DNA of 48,700 nt from NCBI GenBank assembly GCA_014904845.1, contig MU119551.1, positions 1 to 48,700 of the forward strand, read 5' to 3'. A program made the translations under genes and the position numbers. Under the pieces are notes generated by a model. The model was given only the letters and a program-made list of their open reading frames with translations. It ran no database searches and was not told the origin of the DNA. Of this stretch, positions 10,218 to 22,843 are shown in pieces (position 1 is the stretch's first letter; each line of letters begins with the position of its first letter). Origin of the DNA: Acephala macrosclerotiorum (taxonomy: Eukaryota; Ascomycota; Leotiomycetes; Helotiales; Mollisiaceae).

Positions 10218-12401
10218 TAATTAATAAAATTAATTAAAAAAATAAAATATTAATATTTTAAATATTTATATTATTAATAATAATAATTGATTATTTTTTA
10301 AATTTATTTATAAAAATCGAAAAAAGTTTTTTAATATACATTTTAATAATTAAAAATTCGTAAAAATAAAAAATAAAATATAATTTTTTTAAATTTATAA
10401 TTATTAAATCGTCGTTTGTATTTTTTAAATATATTAACGTTTTTTTATAATCGATAAATCGAAAAAATATTTTTATAAATAATATATTATAAATTTTATT
10501 TTTTTTCAATAATAATTATATTAATAATTTTAATAATTTCGCGAAATATAAAATGTTTTATATAAAATATTTATTCGAGTTTTTAATATATATATTTACT
10601 ATAAAATTTATTAAAAAAATTTTCAATAAATTATTAAAAAATTTAAATTCGAAAAAAAAAAAGTTTAATTAAAAAATTTAAATATATTATTAAAAGTTTT
10701 AATTAAATTAAATCGAATTCATTAAAATATAATACGCGATTTTTTAATTTTATTTATTTTAAAAAAAAAATTTATAATATTATTATTTTTAATTGTTTTT
10801 TATTTAATTAAAAAATTTTTTAATACGTTTTTAATATTTATAAATTAATTATTAATATTATTAATTATAATTAATTCTTTTTAAAATAATAATTTATTAA
10901 TAATTTTTTATAAATTATTAAAATCGCGTTATACGATTTTTATAAACGTATTAAAATTGTTTTTATTTCGTTTTTTATACGTAAAATTTATACGTAAAAA
11001 ATAACGTAATAAATTAATTAAATTTTAAAAATAAAAAACGTATAAATTGAAAAAAGAAATTTATTAATAAATTTAAAAAAAAATTATATAAAAAAATAAA
11101 TATATATTTTTACGATTTAAATAATTAAAAATTAAAAAAAAAAAACTTTTTTATAAATTTTTTTTTAAAACGTATTAATATATATAATTAAAAATATTAT
11201 AATATTAATTTTAAATAAATAATTTTATATTAATTTTATATAAAATATATTAAATAAATTTTAAAATATATTCGATTAATAAAATTATTTATATATAAAA
11301 TAATATAAATTAAAAATTTAAAAAAAATAAAAATAAAAATAAATAAATAATATTAAAAAAAATTTTAATTAAAAATTTTAAAAAAAAAATAAAAATTTAA
11401 TTTTTTTTTTTATAAATTATAATAAATATTATATTAATAAACGTTTATATAATTGAAATATATTAAAAATTGAAATTTTTTAAAAAAAAACGTATATATT
11501 TATTTTTTTTCGATTTTATCGAATTTAAAAATACAAATTATAATTATAATTTTTTTTTTAATTTTTTAAATATTTTATTTATTACGAATTTTTTTAAATT
11601 TTTTTTTTATATTTATATTTTTATTATTATTTAAAAAATTATAATATTTATTTTTTTTAATAAATTTTCAAATTATTATTTTATTTATTTTTTTAAATAA
11701 TTTTTTTTAATTAATTTATTTAATAATTTCGATATAAATTTAATTATTTATATAACAATTTATTATTTTTAAATATATTTTAATTAATAAATTTAATATT
11801 ATATATTAAAACGAATTTTTTTTTTTTCGTATTAATTTTTTTTATATTTAATAATAAACGTCGAAATATATTTAATTTTATTTATAATTATATATTTTTT
11901 TTAATTTAAAAATTTTTATTCGATTATATATTTCGTTTTAATTAAAAAATTTTTAAATCAAAAATCGAATTTTAATAAATAAAATAATATATATTTAATT
12001 AATTTATAAATAATTATTCGATTTATAAAAAATACAATTAATAAATATTTTAATTAATTTTTTTTATTTTCAAATTATATACGAAAATAATAATTCGTTT
12101 AATTTTAAATTTATTTAATTTTTTATTAATAATTTTTTTCAATTCGAATTTTTTATTTAATTTAATATAATTAAAATTATTATATTTATAAATAATATTA
12201 TTATAAATAAATTTAATAATTTTTTTAAAAATCGAATTTTTTATTAATTTAATTATATTTATTTTAATATAATAAAATAATAATATTTTTTTATATTTTT
12301 TTGATTTTTATATTAATAATTATTATAATTTACTATAAAATTTCAAATATTTTTATAATATTTTTTTTAATATATTCGAATTTATTATATAATTTAATTA
12401 T

Positions 12402-12493
12402 TGTAAATACAATATTAGTTTAGTAGTTACGTGCAGTATTAGACCAGATCGGGACTAGCGCCGCTTGTACTAGAATTGAAATTATATTTTTCA
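12402..12493 (+). repeat. 5' LTR of outer Copia element
   Basis: 92 bp running TG...CA. It is about 90% identical to 24847-24944 by eye, and differences are mainly C/T and G/A. It keeps GC-normal sequence (agaccagatcgggactagcg) inside an otherwise AT-saturated region. Its start is a few bases shorter than the 3' LTR. Confidence 0.82.
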
Positions 12494-15400
12494 ACTTTTG
12501 CGCGCTTATTAAATTAAAAATTTACAATTAATTAACGAATTATTCAATTTATTTGTTTATTTTATTTTTGATTTATTATTAGTAATAAGTATTTCTAGTA
12601 ATACTAATATTGATTAGTAATTATTTAATCAATTACGAAATAATTAAATTTCTATTTAAAAGAAATTAGTTTATAAAAAGAAATAAATTTTTTAAATAGT
12701 TTGTCTTTTGTAAAAAAATACTTAAAATAATTAATATACTTTTGAAAAAACAAGAATTTATAAGAATCCTTTTATAGAAACGCGCTAAAAATATCGAAAT
12801 TATTAAAGACTTAAAAAAAACAATACGAAAACGATTTTAAATCTGTATTTATTTTTTAAATTTGTATTTATCACGTAAAATAACAACGTTTACGAAAAAC
12901 GAATAAAAAAGCGTAAAAATAATCTCAAATTTATATTAATTTACTCGAATTTACGTTAAAAACGAATTTTCAAAAAAAAATTTATATTTTTACTCGTTAT
13001 TTGATCGAAAATATATAAATATTAATAATAATATTTACTCGAATTCGAATCAAAACTTTTAATCTTTTTATTATTTATTGTACAATTATTTTTTAAAATA
13101 GCGAATTTATTTAAAATTAAATTTTTTTAAAAAAAAAAAAATAAAAAAAAAATTTCGATTTTATAAACGATAAAAATTTCAATAAAACAATATTAAATAA
13201 ATATATTTTTTATCGTTTTAAAATATATAAAAAAAAAATACTTTAATTATAATCTATAAAAATACTTTCAAAAAAACTTTGAGAATTACTTGCAAAAAAT
13301 CTTATACTTAATATATAAAAATTTTATACGTCGTTTACAAAACTTTTTACGTATTTACAAAATCTAAATATCGAAAAATGAAAAGTTTATTATTAATAAC
13401 TTGAAAAAAAATTTTTAATAAAAAAAGTTTTATAAATAAATACAAATAAAAATCGTCAATCAATTAAAAAATAGAAATTTCTTTTCTCGACAAAATCGAT
13501 TAATTCAACTAATAAATCAAAATATTTCAATACTAATATTCAATAATCAAAATATAATCATTTCTACGATTTCAATTACTAGTACGAATTCTTTTACTAC
13601 GAATACGATTACTTCTACGAATACTCTTTATACTTTTTCTATTGCAATTCTCTTTACAAATACGAACTTATTTAATATAATATAAAACATTCAATATATT
13701 TACTAATAATTTTCTTAATAATAATCGAATTAATATAATAATTTATAGAGTATTTCTATTAAATTGTTTACGAATTTAATAAAAATTTATATTAATAATA
13801 AAAAGTATAATAAAAAGTTATACAATATTTTTAATTGCAAATTATTAATTTTTTATAATTATTATAATAAAATCGAATTATCTCAAAATTAATATAATAA
13901 AATATTTTTTATTCATTTTACAAAATATATAAACGCGTTTTATTTTAATAAATTTTTAAAAAAAAATTTCGATTTTACTATATTAATAATAATAATAAAA
14001 ATTTATTTTGAGATTAAAAAAAATTACTAATTATATATATTTTTATAAAGAGAAACAATTCTAATAAAAATTAAATTAAAATATTTATAAATATTTTTCG
14101 ATCAATTTCAAAAGATTTAATTAAATTTATTATTAGAATATTAAATAGAATATAATTTGCAAAATCAAATTATTAATATTTGTTAAAATATTAAAAAATG
14201 TAATTTTATTTTTTATAAGTTTATTAATACTTTTAAAAGTATTTATATTAAATTGCAATCAATAGTAAATATTGCAATACGATCACGTGAAATATAATAG
14301 TATAATTTAAATTTTACTTTTTAAAATAAAAAAAAAAACGAATTCGATTAAAATTAAATTAATTATATTTATAGAAAACGAAATAAAAAACGTGATCGAG
14401 TATAAAATCGAAAATATTAAAATCGAAAAATTTTTTGAAATAAATATCGTAGAAATTATAAATTTTAAGAAGGATTATATTAAAAAAAATACTATATATA
14501 TAATAAATCGAGATATTAATTAATAAAATATATAATAAAAAAGCGATAATAAGTATATATAAAATTTTAATAATAAGTTTAATATATAGTAAATCGAAAT
14601 ATTATAATAGTTTATTATTAGAATTTTTTTGTTAAAATCGAAAAAATAAAAAATTTATCGAAAAATAATCAAGTAATAAAAATTAATCAATTACTAATAA
14701 GTATAAAAATAGAAAATGAAAATAAAAATTATTTTATCAAATTTAAAAAGATCGATAATACGCAAACAATAATCATTTTAAATAATTAATTTATTTGTTA
14801 TATTATTACGAGAGAGAATATATTTAACGTTTTATTATTACAATTTAAATTACTCGAATCGAATTAATATTTATTTTTTATTTTCAAAAATCGATATTTT
14901 TTAAAAAATTTTCAAAAAATTATATTGAACAATAAAATCGCTAAAATATTAATTACTAATTAATCGCAATTTATAGTACTACGAAAATTTAATATCAATA
15001 TTTAATTAAATATATTTACGATTAAAATTTATAAGATTCACTTTAATAAAAATATTATTTTATTACAAAAAATTATTCGAATTAATACTTTATTAAATAT
15101 TATTACTTTTTATATTGTTTTTATAAATATATTTTTTTTATTTTATATTCAAAATATAAATACTATAAATATAAAATTTAATAATTTAAAACATATTTTA
15201 ATTTAAAAAAATAAAATCGTTTTTATTGTAAAAAAATAAAATTATTTATAAATATTATTATATTAATCAAAAAAGAATTTAATTTAAAATTATTTTATTA
15301 ATATAAAATTATATTAATTATATAAACGTTTTAATTATTTATCGATATAACGTTTTATAAAAAATTTTCAACGAATTAATTATTATATAAATACTAAATA

Positions 15401-16498
15401 TATTTAATATTTTATTAAATATTATTATTATTATTAAATTTATAAATAATTATTTGAAAGATTCAAATTTATTTTGTAAAATAATTATAAATTTAATTAT
15501 TCGATTATTATCGACGTTTTATATTTAAATAAAAAATTAGTTTTACAAATAATAAATTTATTTATAACATTTTAAATTATTAAATTTATAAAGAATATAT
15601 TTGCAAAAACAATATAAAATATACTATATATATATTAAATCGATATATATTAAAAATTATCGAATTATATTATTTATAATATCAAAAAAAATTTCTCGTT
15701 TATAGAATTTCAATCAAATACTAAAATAATAGCGATTAAAATCAAAGAAATGTTTATTGAAACTTATAATAGTATAGAAAAAATAAAAAAATATTATATT
15801 TTATTATATTGAATTTACGAGATTATTTACAACGAATTAATCGAGAAATAAATTAATAAAAATATAATTTTATAAATAGTAATTAAAACTATTAATAATT
15901 CTATAAAATCGAACGATATTGTATTTACATTATTAGTCTTTGAAATATATTTTAAAATAATTAATAACAATATATTATTATTATTAATTATTAAAAAAAT
16001 TAAAACAATTCGAGTAATTATTAAAAAAAAAATATCGTTTATATGTTTAATATTAAATTAACGACGCGCTTTTAATAAGAAACAATTCAAATACAAAGTT
16101 TATATTAGATTTATTAATTCTATTTAAAGTACGCGTTTGATATAAAAAAAACGAATAAAAAAAATTATATAAATTATTAGTAATTGATAGAAAAATATAT
16201 ATAATCAATATATTTTACGAATCAATTAATTTTCGTTTAATGATTATTAAGTTTTATTATACGAAAAAGAAAATATTAAAAGTTTATAATCGAGTTAACG
16301 ATTAAAAAAATAATTAAAAAAATTAAAAAAAAAATTTTTGGTTTTTTTAATCGAGCGAAATAAACGAAGAATTAATTAAAAAGTGTAATTAAAAACGTTT
16401 AAAAAAATCACGAAATAAAAACGTGTATAATAAAAAATCTAAATAAAAAAAGCGTTATAATTTTATTGAAAATAACGAAAAAAATTACGAAAATTTCA
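12494..16498 (+). pseudogene. Outer Copia gag-protease-integrase remnants
   Basis: Translation is full of stops, but alignment to the inner element is clear. About 15010-15190 matches the end of protease. About 15455-15545 (RFKF...FNYS-like) matches the gag-pre-integrase to integrase junction. About 15745-15815 encodes an ETYNSIEKIKKYY-like relic of the region around the third catalytic acidic residue of integrase. The inner element inserted after this, in the linker before reverse transcriptase. Confidence 0.7.
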
Positions 16499-16503
16499 AT
16501 AAT

Positions 16504-16732
16504 TGTCGGTTCAATCATGTGATCGCTTAGGCGATCGACTAGATGATCTTAGCTATGATCTCTATTGCCCTTGGCAACAGTTGCCCTAGCGTCCACTCTT
16601 TAATCTTACGTCTACTCTATTTAATTATATAGATAGAAAGATACTTCTTCTAAAAAAAAGCAAATAGAATTGAATTATTGACACTAGATTAAGATTTTAA
16701 TATTTCGTGATTTGTTTTCGAACGTTTTAATA
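16504..16732 (+). repeat. 5' LTR of inner Copia element
   Basis: 229 bp starting TG and ending TA where the 3' LTR ends CA. Aligned with the 3' LTR, the substitutions I see are all transitions, plus a short length difference near the start (tgtcggttc versus tgccagtatcgattc). Confidence 0.9.
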
Positions 16733-17012
16733 CTGATCAATAATTGAACTCGTTCGATTACAAAGTAGTAAAATTACTTACAAAGAGACAACAATTGAAT
16801 AAAATCGATCGAACAAAAAAGCTTAGATTATACGCAATCTACTGATTCAATTGAACGTGAGAAAAAGTAGCTTTTGTTTGTACTAAAAAAGACTATCAAA
16901 TCTCTAAAGAATATTACGATCTTATATTCGCTTTGTTTTTTCCAATTTGAAATTGATTGATTTTTTACTCTACGCTTTATCGCGTATTAACAATGAGTAC
17001 TTTATTGTAATT

Positions 17013-17016
<4 letters not shown>

Positions 17017-17053
<37 letters not shown>
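17017..17053 (+). repeat. Poly(A) run of 37 in the element leader
   Basis: An uninterrupted run of 37 A lies between the 5' LTR and the gag region of the inner element. It is probably slippage expansion of a purine tract that RIP made pure A. It could also mark an inserted reverse-transcribed poly(A) tail, though I see no flanking duplication. Confidence 0.85.
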
Positions 17054-17054
<1 letters not shown>

Positions 17055-17699
17055 AATTCTTACAAATTCAATACAAAAACTCGTCGAATTAATATGTTTA
17101 CCGAGTACGATACGACTCGATAAAATGCTTTTCGAGAGTACGATTATACACTTTTAAAGTACGATTTTAATCAAAGAAAGATTTTTTTACTATTTTTTCT
17201 ATTTTTCGATTCGATACAATACACATTAGAATAAATACAAAGTTTCAAAGCGAGAAATAATCGGAACTATAGATTATAAATAGAATATAGAGAAACATTT
17301 CTAGAATAAACAAAGAAAATGTTTGAAAAAAGAATAAATAAAAACACGAGAAAAAAACTACGTAAAGCGTTACGAATGAACGAAATATAAGTATCGAAAA
17401 GACGATTTACTAAAGTCTTAAAAGTATTGATAGACATCGCAAATAAAAAGAAATAATCAAAATAATTGTATGAAAAGATTGTAAAAATGAGTTTAACAAG
17501 AAATTTCAATTCATAGAGAAATACAATCGATTCAAAGGTAGAGTAAACTCGAAAATTAACGTTTTCTACTATTTCTATCGAGAAAATTAAAGAAATAATA
17601 TTGATACTTTTGAACTCTTTTTTTCAATTATTAAGACTTGCTACAAGATTTTTTATAGAGCAAACGATATTACTCGAACGTACGACACTCTAAAAACAA

Positions 17700-18640
17700 T
17701 TCTAAGAGTGCAATAAAACATTGTTACTAGATTTACTGTCAAAGAACGAGAACTCGAAATGAAATTTGTCGTTTTTATTATTACTAGAAATTGAAAAACT
17801 GTCAAAAGATTTTAATCGATTAATATACAATTTCGATCGCGAGAATCAAATAATATTTAATTTCGATAGAGAATTAATTACTTTTATAAAGATTTACGAT
17901 AATAAACTCAAATATTACGAAGAAAAAAACTCATTGAATATATTTATATAAGTATTCGAAGATTTATATTCGAAAGTAGACGTTAGATTTGAGAATTACT
18001 GTGACGCGTTCTCGATTATATTTGTCGACGAGACTAGCGAGTTTTATTATTAGAAGCTCGCTAAGAAAAGTTTGTTTTTCGATAGAATGATTGAAATTGT
18101 AAGATCGAATTTCGAGATCGAAAAACGTCGAAATAAAATATTCAATTGATAAAACACGATTATACTCGCGTTAATTCGAACGCAAAATCCAAATAAAACG
18201 ACCTTCGAATGTTTCGAGATACTACGTCAAGAATTGATTCAGAAATAGTTTGATTTACGCTCGAATATACGAATAAAGATTACTATATGAAACAAGTTTT
18301 ACTACGTTTGTCGAAGCGTATTAGAGTATTACTAGACGCTTTTTCGATTTTCATCGAATTTCCAAGCGGTATACGAAGACGTTTATAACGCGATTTCACT
18401 TTAAGCAGAAATAGAAACAGTTTTTAGGACTTTTATAGTCGGAAAAAGAGAAATCCATCGAAATATAATCGGATTATATTTCGTAGATTGTAAATATCAC
18501 GGCAAAAGTATTCGATATAGTAATCGAATTAATTACAAAAAATCGATAATATATTAAAACGGGAAAAAATACTTCGTTTGTAAAAACTCGAATTGTTAAA
18601 ATACTCGCTATACGCTAAAAGAAAAAAAAAGAACGTACAA
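17700..18640 (+). pseudogene. Copia gag remnant with zinc knuckle
   Basis: Broken plus-strand frames lead to a CCHC-type zinc-knuckle relic at about 18569-18620 that reads YFVCKNSNC, stop, NTRYT. In fungal Copia Gag the position of the stop is usually Trp and that of the Tyr is His. TGG to TAA and CAC to TAT are RIP-type changes. Gag forms the particle and binds RNA. The start of gag cannot be fixed. Confidence 0.7.
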
Positions 18641-18896
18641 TGGTTTTAAAAAATCGAGATCGTTCGACAAAGATAAAATGATTCAATTCGTGATTAAATT
18701 CGAAGAATTAGATTTCAATATCGTTGAGAAATACGAACAATTCGTCGTTGAATTTACCAAAGAAAAAAATTTACATGGAAACGATATTACGCGATCGATT
18801 AATTATTTTATAACATTTTACGATATGATTAATAGACTTAGAATCATCGAATTACTTGATCGCTAATCAATTTACTATACGATATCGAGTGTCGCA

Positions 18897-19208
18897 ATGC
18901 AATCGAGATCGTTTTCGATGTTTATTAATACAAAAACGTATTTGACGAACTGCTACGCATTAAACGTTTTCATGGGTATTATAATCGATACTAGTGCCGT
19001 CCAACGATCGATTGCCGACGAAGGTCAGTACTTGGTTCTTCAACGGATTCGAAACGTCAAATTGAACGAATTTAGAATTAGAGAAATAGTAATCAAATTT
19101 GAAATCGATAAAATTTTATTTCTTGAAACTATTAACGTCGATACACTAATTGAACGTATTACGTTTTACGTAGTTCTAATAGACGTACTTTTTCTATTGT
19201 GTCTTTAA
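18897..19208 (+). pseudogene. Copia aspartic protease remnant
   Basis: A 103-codon open stretch contains IIDTSAVQRSIADEGQYL, then a strand-rich segment ending VLIDVLFLLCL. In active fungal Copia proteases the catalytic motif is DTGA; here it is DTSA, a Gly-to-Ser change (GGT to AGT). The enzyme cuts the Gag-Pol polyprotein. Reading continues past the stop into RLRIRFNNFNNVFV-like sequence, so the domain is a fossil. Confidence 0.82.
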
Positions 19209-19307
19209 AATATAAACAGATTGCGAATTAGATTCAATAATTTTAATAACGTATTTGTTCGAAATAAACGGCGTACGCTTATTATTAGAGCGTTTAAACA
19301 TTTTTAG

Positions 19308-19930
19308 ATGTTATTTGATTTACTCGAAAACTTGATTTATAGTAATTGTAAAATTTCTACGGTAAAAGCCGGTCTCACTATTTACCATTTGATTGAAACG
19401 AAACTCAAACGATTATATAAACGTTTTGAACACTTATTGATCGCCAAATTCGCGCGAGTACTAAAACGTGAAAAACATCCTACGAACTTCGAAAAAATTA
19501 AGAAAATAACGAGATTCTATTAGTAATACCAAATAAATAGTAAATCTTTCGATCGTTTCAAGTTTACATTGTACGACGACTATGATTTTAATTACTCCGT
19601 CTATTTAAACGTATTGTAAATCGACGAAAAACCAGTACTTTAAATTGTAGACGAGATTATAGTATTTTAAATCGCGAGATTCTTTGTAAATATATCGACG
19701 AAAAAAGCATAAAACGCTTTTCGAGCGTACTAAATCGACGTTTACTTTGGACTATCGATATTTGCTATTCATGATCCTAGAACGAATTTCAACTCTAAAA
19801 AATTCCGTGACAATACTAAAAGTATAAACATCGATTCGAAAACTATATCGATAGAGATTTACAACTCGATTAGTCTAGTAGAGAAGTACTACGCTCCATT
19901 GAAATGTGCGTATAATATACTACTTCGAGA
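19308..19930 (+). pseudogene. Copia gag-pre-integrase and integrase core remnant
   Basis: 19308-19523 encodes a pre-integrase relic (LKRLYKRFEHLLIAKF, with the second His of the zinc finger nearby). It runs on through RFKFTLYDDYDFNYSVYL and VLIVDE-type sequence to IHDPRTNF and ISLVEKYYAPLKCAYNI. These correspond to the D, D and E regions of the DDE integrase that inserts the cDNA. Several stops (at about 19520, 19617, 19640, 19675, 19710) interrupt it, most of them where Trp, Gln or Arg would be expected. Confidence 0.82.
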
Positions 19931-20402
19931 ATTTCTCGATTTATGAAAAGAAAAGCGATTTCAAATAGCGATCAAAGTAATCAATAATACGGCGAGATCG
20001 AATAGTATTATTTTTACATTTTTTGTTTTCGACGTTTACTCTCGAATATTACAATAGAACGCGCTTGCAATATTAATTGCCGCCAGAATTAAAGCGGTAA
20101 AAAGTGCAATAATCGCAGTCTAAAAATATTACACTACTCGTTAAATTAACGATACTCTACGAATAAAAAATAGTCCATAGAATTATCATTTGATCGATCT
20201 ATTTCTAAATTCAAACGTGCTTATTTGAAAAGAAAACAAAAAATAAAAAAAACTGTACACGTTTTTAGTAGTAAATAAAAAAATATATTAATTACAATTA
20301 CCAAATAAACCAAAGAATTTTCGTAGTACTACGATAAAATTATTTTATTAAAATTTCGAGTAACTCGAAAAACAATCAAAAGATTATTTATTAAAAAAAA
20401 AC

Positions 20403-20936
20403 TTGTCAAAAAATTTAAACTTAAAATCAAATTTCTCTAAAAAAAGTCCGAGAATAAAAAAAAATATATTTGATTTATTTCACTCGACCAAGAAAACTTC
20501 GTATACTTCGAAAAAAAACTTACATTTATCTCGAATTGCAATAAAAATCTTTTTTTACGTTTCTAGTCCCGACAAATACATCTATATAACAATTTGTATA
20601 AATGTAAAAACTTTCGAAGTTTATTTGATCGAGAAAAAGACTAGAAATAAGCAATTGTTTATAGATTTTCGCGCAAAAAAAATCATTATTATTTCAAGCG
20701 ATCCGTTCGCAGTTTCTCGTAGAAAAGAAATTAATAGATTAATCGCGAAAAGAATCTTTGAATTGATTTTTAATAACTCGAAAAAAATTGATAATCAACG
20801 GATTTTCGACTCAAGACTAGTAAACGAGATCAAAAGCATAAAAACGACAATTCTATACGAGAAATCTCGTTTTGTGATTCAAATATTTAACGATAAAAAT
20901 AAGAAAACAATATTGATTCAATTCTCGATTATTTAA
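20403..20936 (+). pseudogene. Copia linker between integrase and reverse transcriptase (longest open remnant)
   Basis: A 177-codon open frame rich in Lys, Asn and Ile. Its end (FDSRLVNEIKSIKTTILYEK and the following residues) is the segment that precedes Copia reverse transcriptase and aligns with 22990-23205 of the outer element. The openness probably comes from loss of C and G making few stops, not from selection. The insertion point of the inner element in the outer one lies in this same linker. Confidence 0.65.
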
Positions 20937-21640
20937 TGCGTTAATCAACGAATTATCGTCGCTTTAATTCTATTTTTCAAATTTAAAGAAATTAGTTTTT
21001 ATTTGAGAGATATTATTCAAATATACGTGCAATCAACAATTTTATTAGTACGTGTTATTTTCGCCAGATTTTCGAAGAAAATAACGAATAAGTTCTCATC
21101 GAACGTCGTTTTTAAAGTGGTTAAGTCTTTTTACGGAGTCTCGAAAGCGAGAATGCATTAGTATAGAACGTATAGTGTTTACTATAGAAACAAGTTTTCA
21201 ATGAAACTTTTAACTTTCGATTTTTGTCTACTTATTACGAAAAATAATTATATTTTATTCGAGATAATCGATATACAAACCGACAATACGCTTATTTTGA
21301 AAGATTAGACTTTTGTGAAACTAAAGAACTTTGAATTGTAAAAAACTAAATTACTAGTTAAATCTATAAAGTTTTTTACGTTGAATACTCTTTTACTGTT
21401 TAACGAATGCAAACTAGTAGTAAATAAGACTGGAAATGGAATTGTACTTTCGTAAAAAAAGCAAAATAAGCGCTTAAATTTGATTGATTCGAAATTAGAT
21501 TTTTACAAGTAGACGTACTTCGAGTAATGTGCTCAAAGAGTATATATCAATTTTATCTGCCAACCGGAAACTGCGTACGATATATCGACGGCAGCTCAAT
21601 ACTAATATCTCGAAAAAGAGCAAATTGCAGCGCTAAATAA
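20937..21640 (+). pseudogene. Copia reverse transcriptase remnant
   Basis: In a broken plus frame one reads FYLRDIIQIYVQSTILL, VVKSFYGVSKARMH followed by a stop, then FDFCLLITKN and IQTDNTLIL. The last corresponds to the catalytic box (QTDD in this fungal group, YVDD in Ty1); the second Asp has become Asn (GAT to AAT). The enzyme makes element cDNA. The TGG to stop change after KARMH and the Asp loss mean it is dead. Confidence 0.82.
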
Positions 21641-22235
21641 GCGACTATAATAGCAAATGAACAATTTCGATTGTAGACTTCGGTTTTTTTGTTTGAATTT
21701 ACATTCAACGAAATTTTTCGTCTTTGTGAACGATTCTTTTGCTATAAATGAGAATTTCAATTCGCAGATTGAGTATATTGTCGTTTTTGGTAATGAGATT
21801 TATAGCGATAAACAATTCGATTTGCGAGGCAATTTACTCTATTAAAACTCAACGAAGTGCAAAAGAATTACTCGTACTATTTTAGTTTTTGAGTTATACG
21901 CAATAACAATAAAAATCGATATAGGAATCTCGATTTCTACTACTTTTGATCTTATTATAAAACGATTTGAATTGAATCCAGTTCTCGTGATCATTTGCAT
22001 CGATTCCTTCTCTCTCTACGAGTGCATAATCAAACTCAGCACTACTAAAGAGAAGCGTCTCATGATCGACATCATGGTCATCAGATAATCGTATGAACGT
22101 AAAGAACTCTCGGAGATTCGATGGATTGCTAAGAACAGTAATCCAATTGATATTATAACCAAATCCAACGCTAATAAAGCACTTGAATCGCTCGTTAGTA
22201 CTAATCGCCTTAATATCAAAGTACAGAAATAAGTG
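21641..22235 (+). pseudogene. Copia RNase H remnant
   Basis: Reading includes FVFVNDSFAINENFNSQIE, where the family has Asp-Gly near the Asn-Asp, then SSTKCKR-like and KEKRLMIDIMVI-like sequence and finally ANKALESLVSTNRLNIKVQ before the purine tract and 3' LTR. These are landmarks of the Copia RNase H that removes template RNA. Stops and loss of the first acidic residue show decay. Minus-strand open frames at 21894-22238 are shadows. Confidence 0.78.
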
Positions 22236-22603
22236 CAACGTCCCGAAGCCCAGGAATCAGTCGGCGAAAGCGAGAATAGCGAAGAAAGCGATCGTTAAAA
22301 AGAACAGCACTAGAAAGAAAAACGTATAGTTGTTGTTTTAATGTTTTTGATGTTTTTCGATATTTTCAGTGTTTTCGAGAGCAGAATTTTCGATTGACTC
22401 GAAGATTATAAACACCGGGTTTAAAGGAATTCTCTCAAGTCTGATTTGATCGATCAAACATTACAACACGTGACGACGACTGGTTCACGATCAGATTTCC
22501 TTCTAGTATTTGATAGCGGGACAGCGCGTTGGCAGTCGCAATAATACTCTCCTCTGTATCTGATTTACGAGTTAAAAAAAGCGTCTTCTCTCAAAAAAAG
22601 AGT

Positions 22604-22838
22604 TGCCAGTATCGATTCAATCATGTGATCGCTTAAGTGATCGACTAAATGATCTTAACTATGATCTCTATTGCCCTTGGCAACAGTTGCCTTAGCGTCC
22701 ACTTTTTAATCTTACATCCACTCTGTTTAATTATATAGATAGAAAAATGCCCCTTCTGAGAAAAGGCAAACAGAATTGAATCATTGATACCAGACTAAGA
22801 TCTTAGTATTTCGTGATTTGTCTTCGAACGTTTTAACA
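22604..22838 (+). repeat. 3' LTR of inner Copia element
   Basis: 235 bp, TG...CA, retaining GC-normal sequence (attgcccttggcaacagttg) and followed directly by the ATAAT duplication. Confidence 0.9.
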
Positions 22839-22843
22839 ATAAT

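Larger units (their letters stand above)
7617..12401. repeat. AT-rich RIP-degenerate repeat block
   Basis: Very AT-rich, with residual C almost only in CpG and no open frames. It contains an inverted copy of sequence at 27.3-28.4 kb and one copy of repeat R1, so at least part of it is a dispersed element. Its right end is the insertion point of the outer Copia element. Confidence 0.85.
16504..22838 (+). mobile_element. Inner Ty1/Copia LTR retrotransposon, nested in the outer element
   Basis: 6335 bp with LTRs 16504-16732 and 22604-22838, and a perfect 5-bp target duplication ATAAT at 16499-16503 and 22839-22843. A purine-rich tract (caaaaaaagag, 22592-22602) precedes the 3' LTR. The internal order is gag with a zinc knuckle, protease, gag-pre-integrase/integrase, linker, reverse transcriptase, RNase H, which is the Ty1/Copia order. 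All domains carry stops or catalytic substitutions of the G-to-A or C-to-T kind, so it cannot move on its own. It is less mutated than the outer copy. Confidence 0.93.

Noticed and set aside
10291..10509. 72-codon frame in an AT block
   Set aside because: Lys/Ile/Phe-only composition expected by chance in RIP DNA.
17267..17509. Minus-strand hydrophobic 80-codon frame
   Set aside because: AT-driven Phe/Ile/Tyr composition on the antisense strand of the Copia gag region; no independent support.
21894..22238. Minus-strand 114-codon frame in the inner Copia
   Set aside because: It is the antisense shadow of the RNase H remnant.
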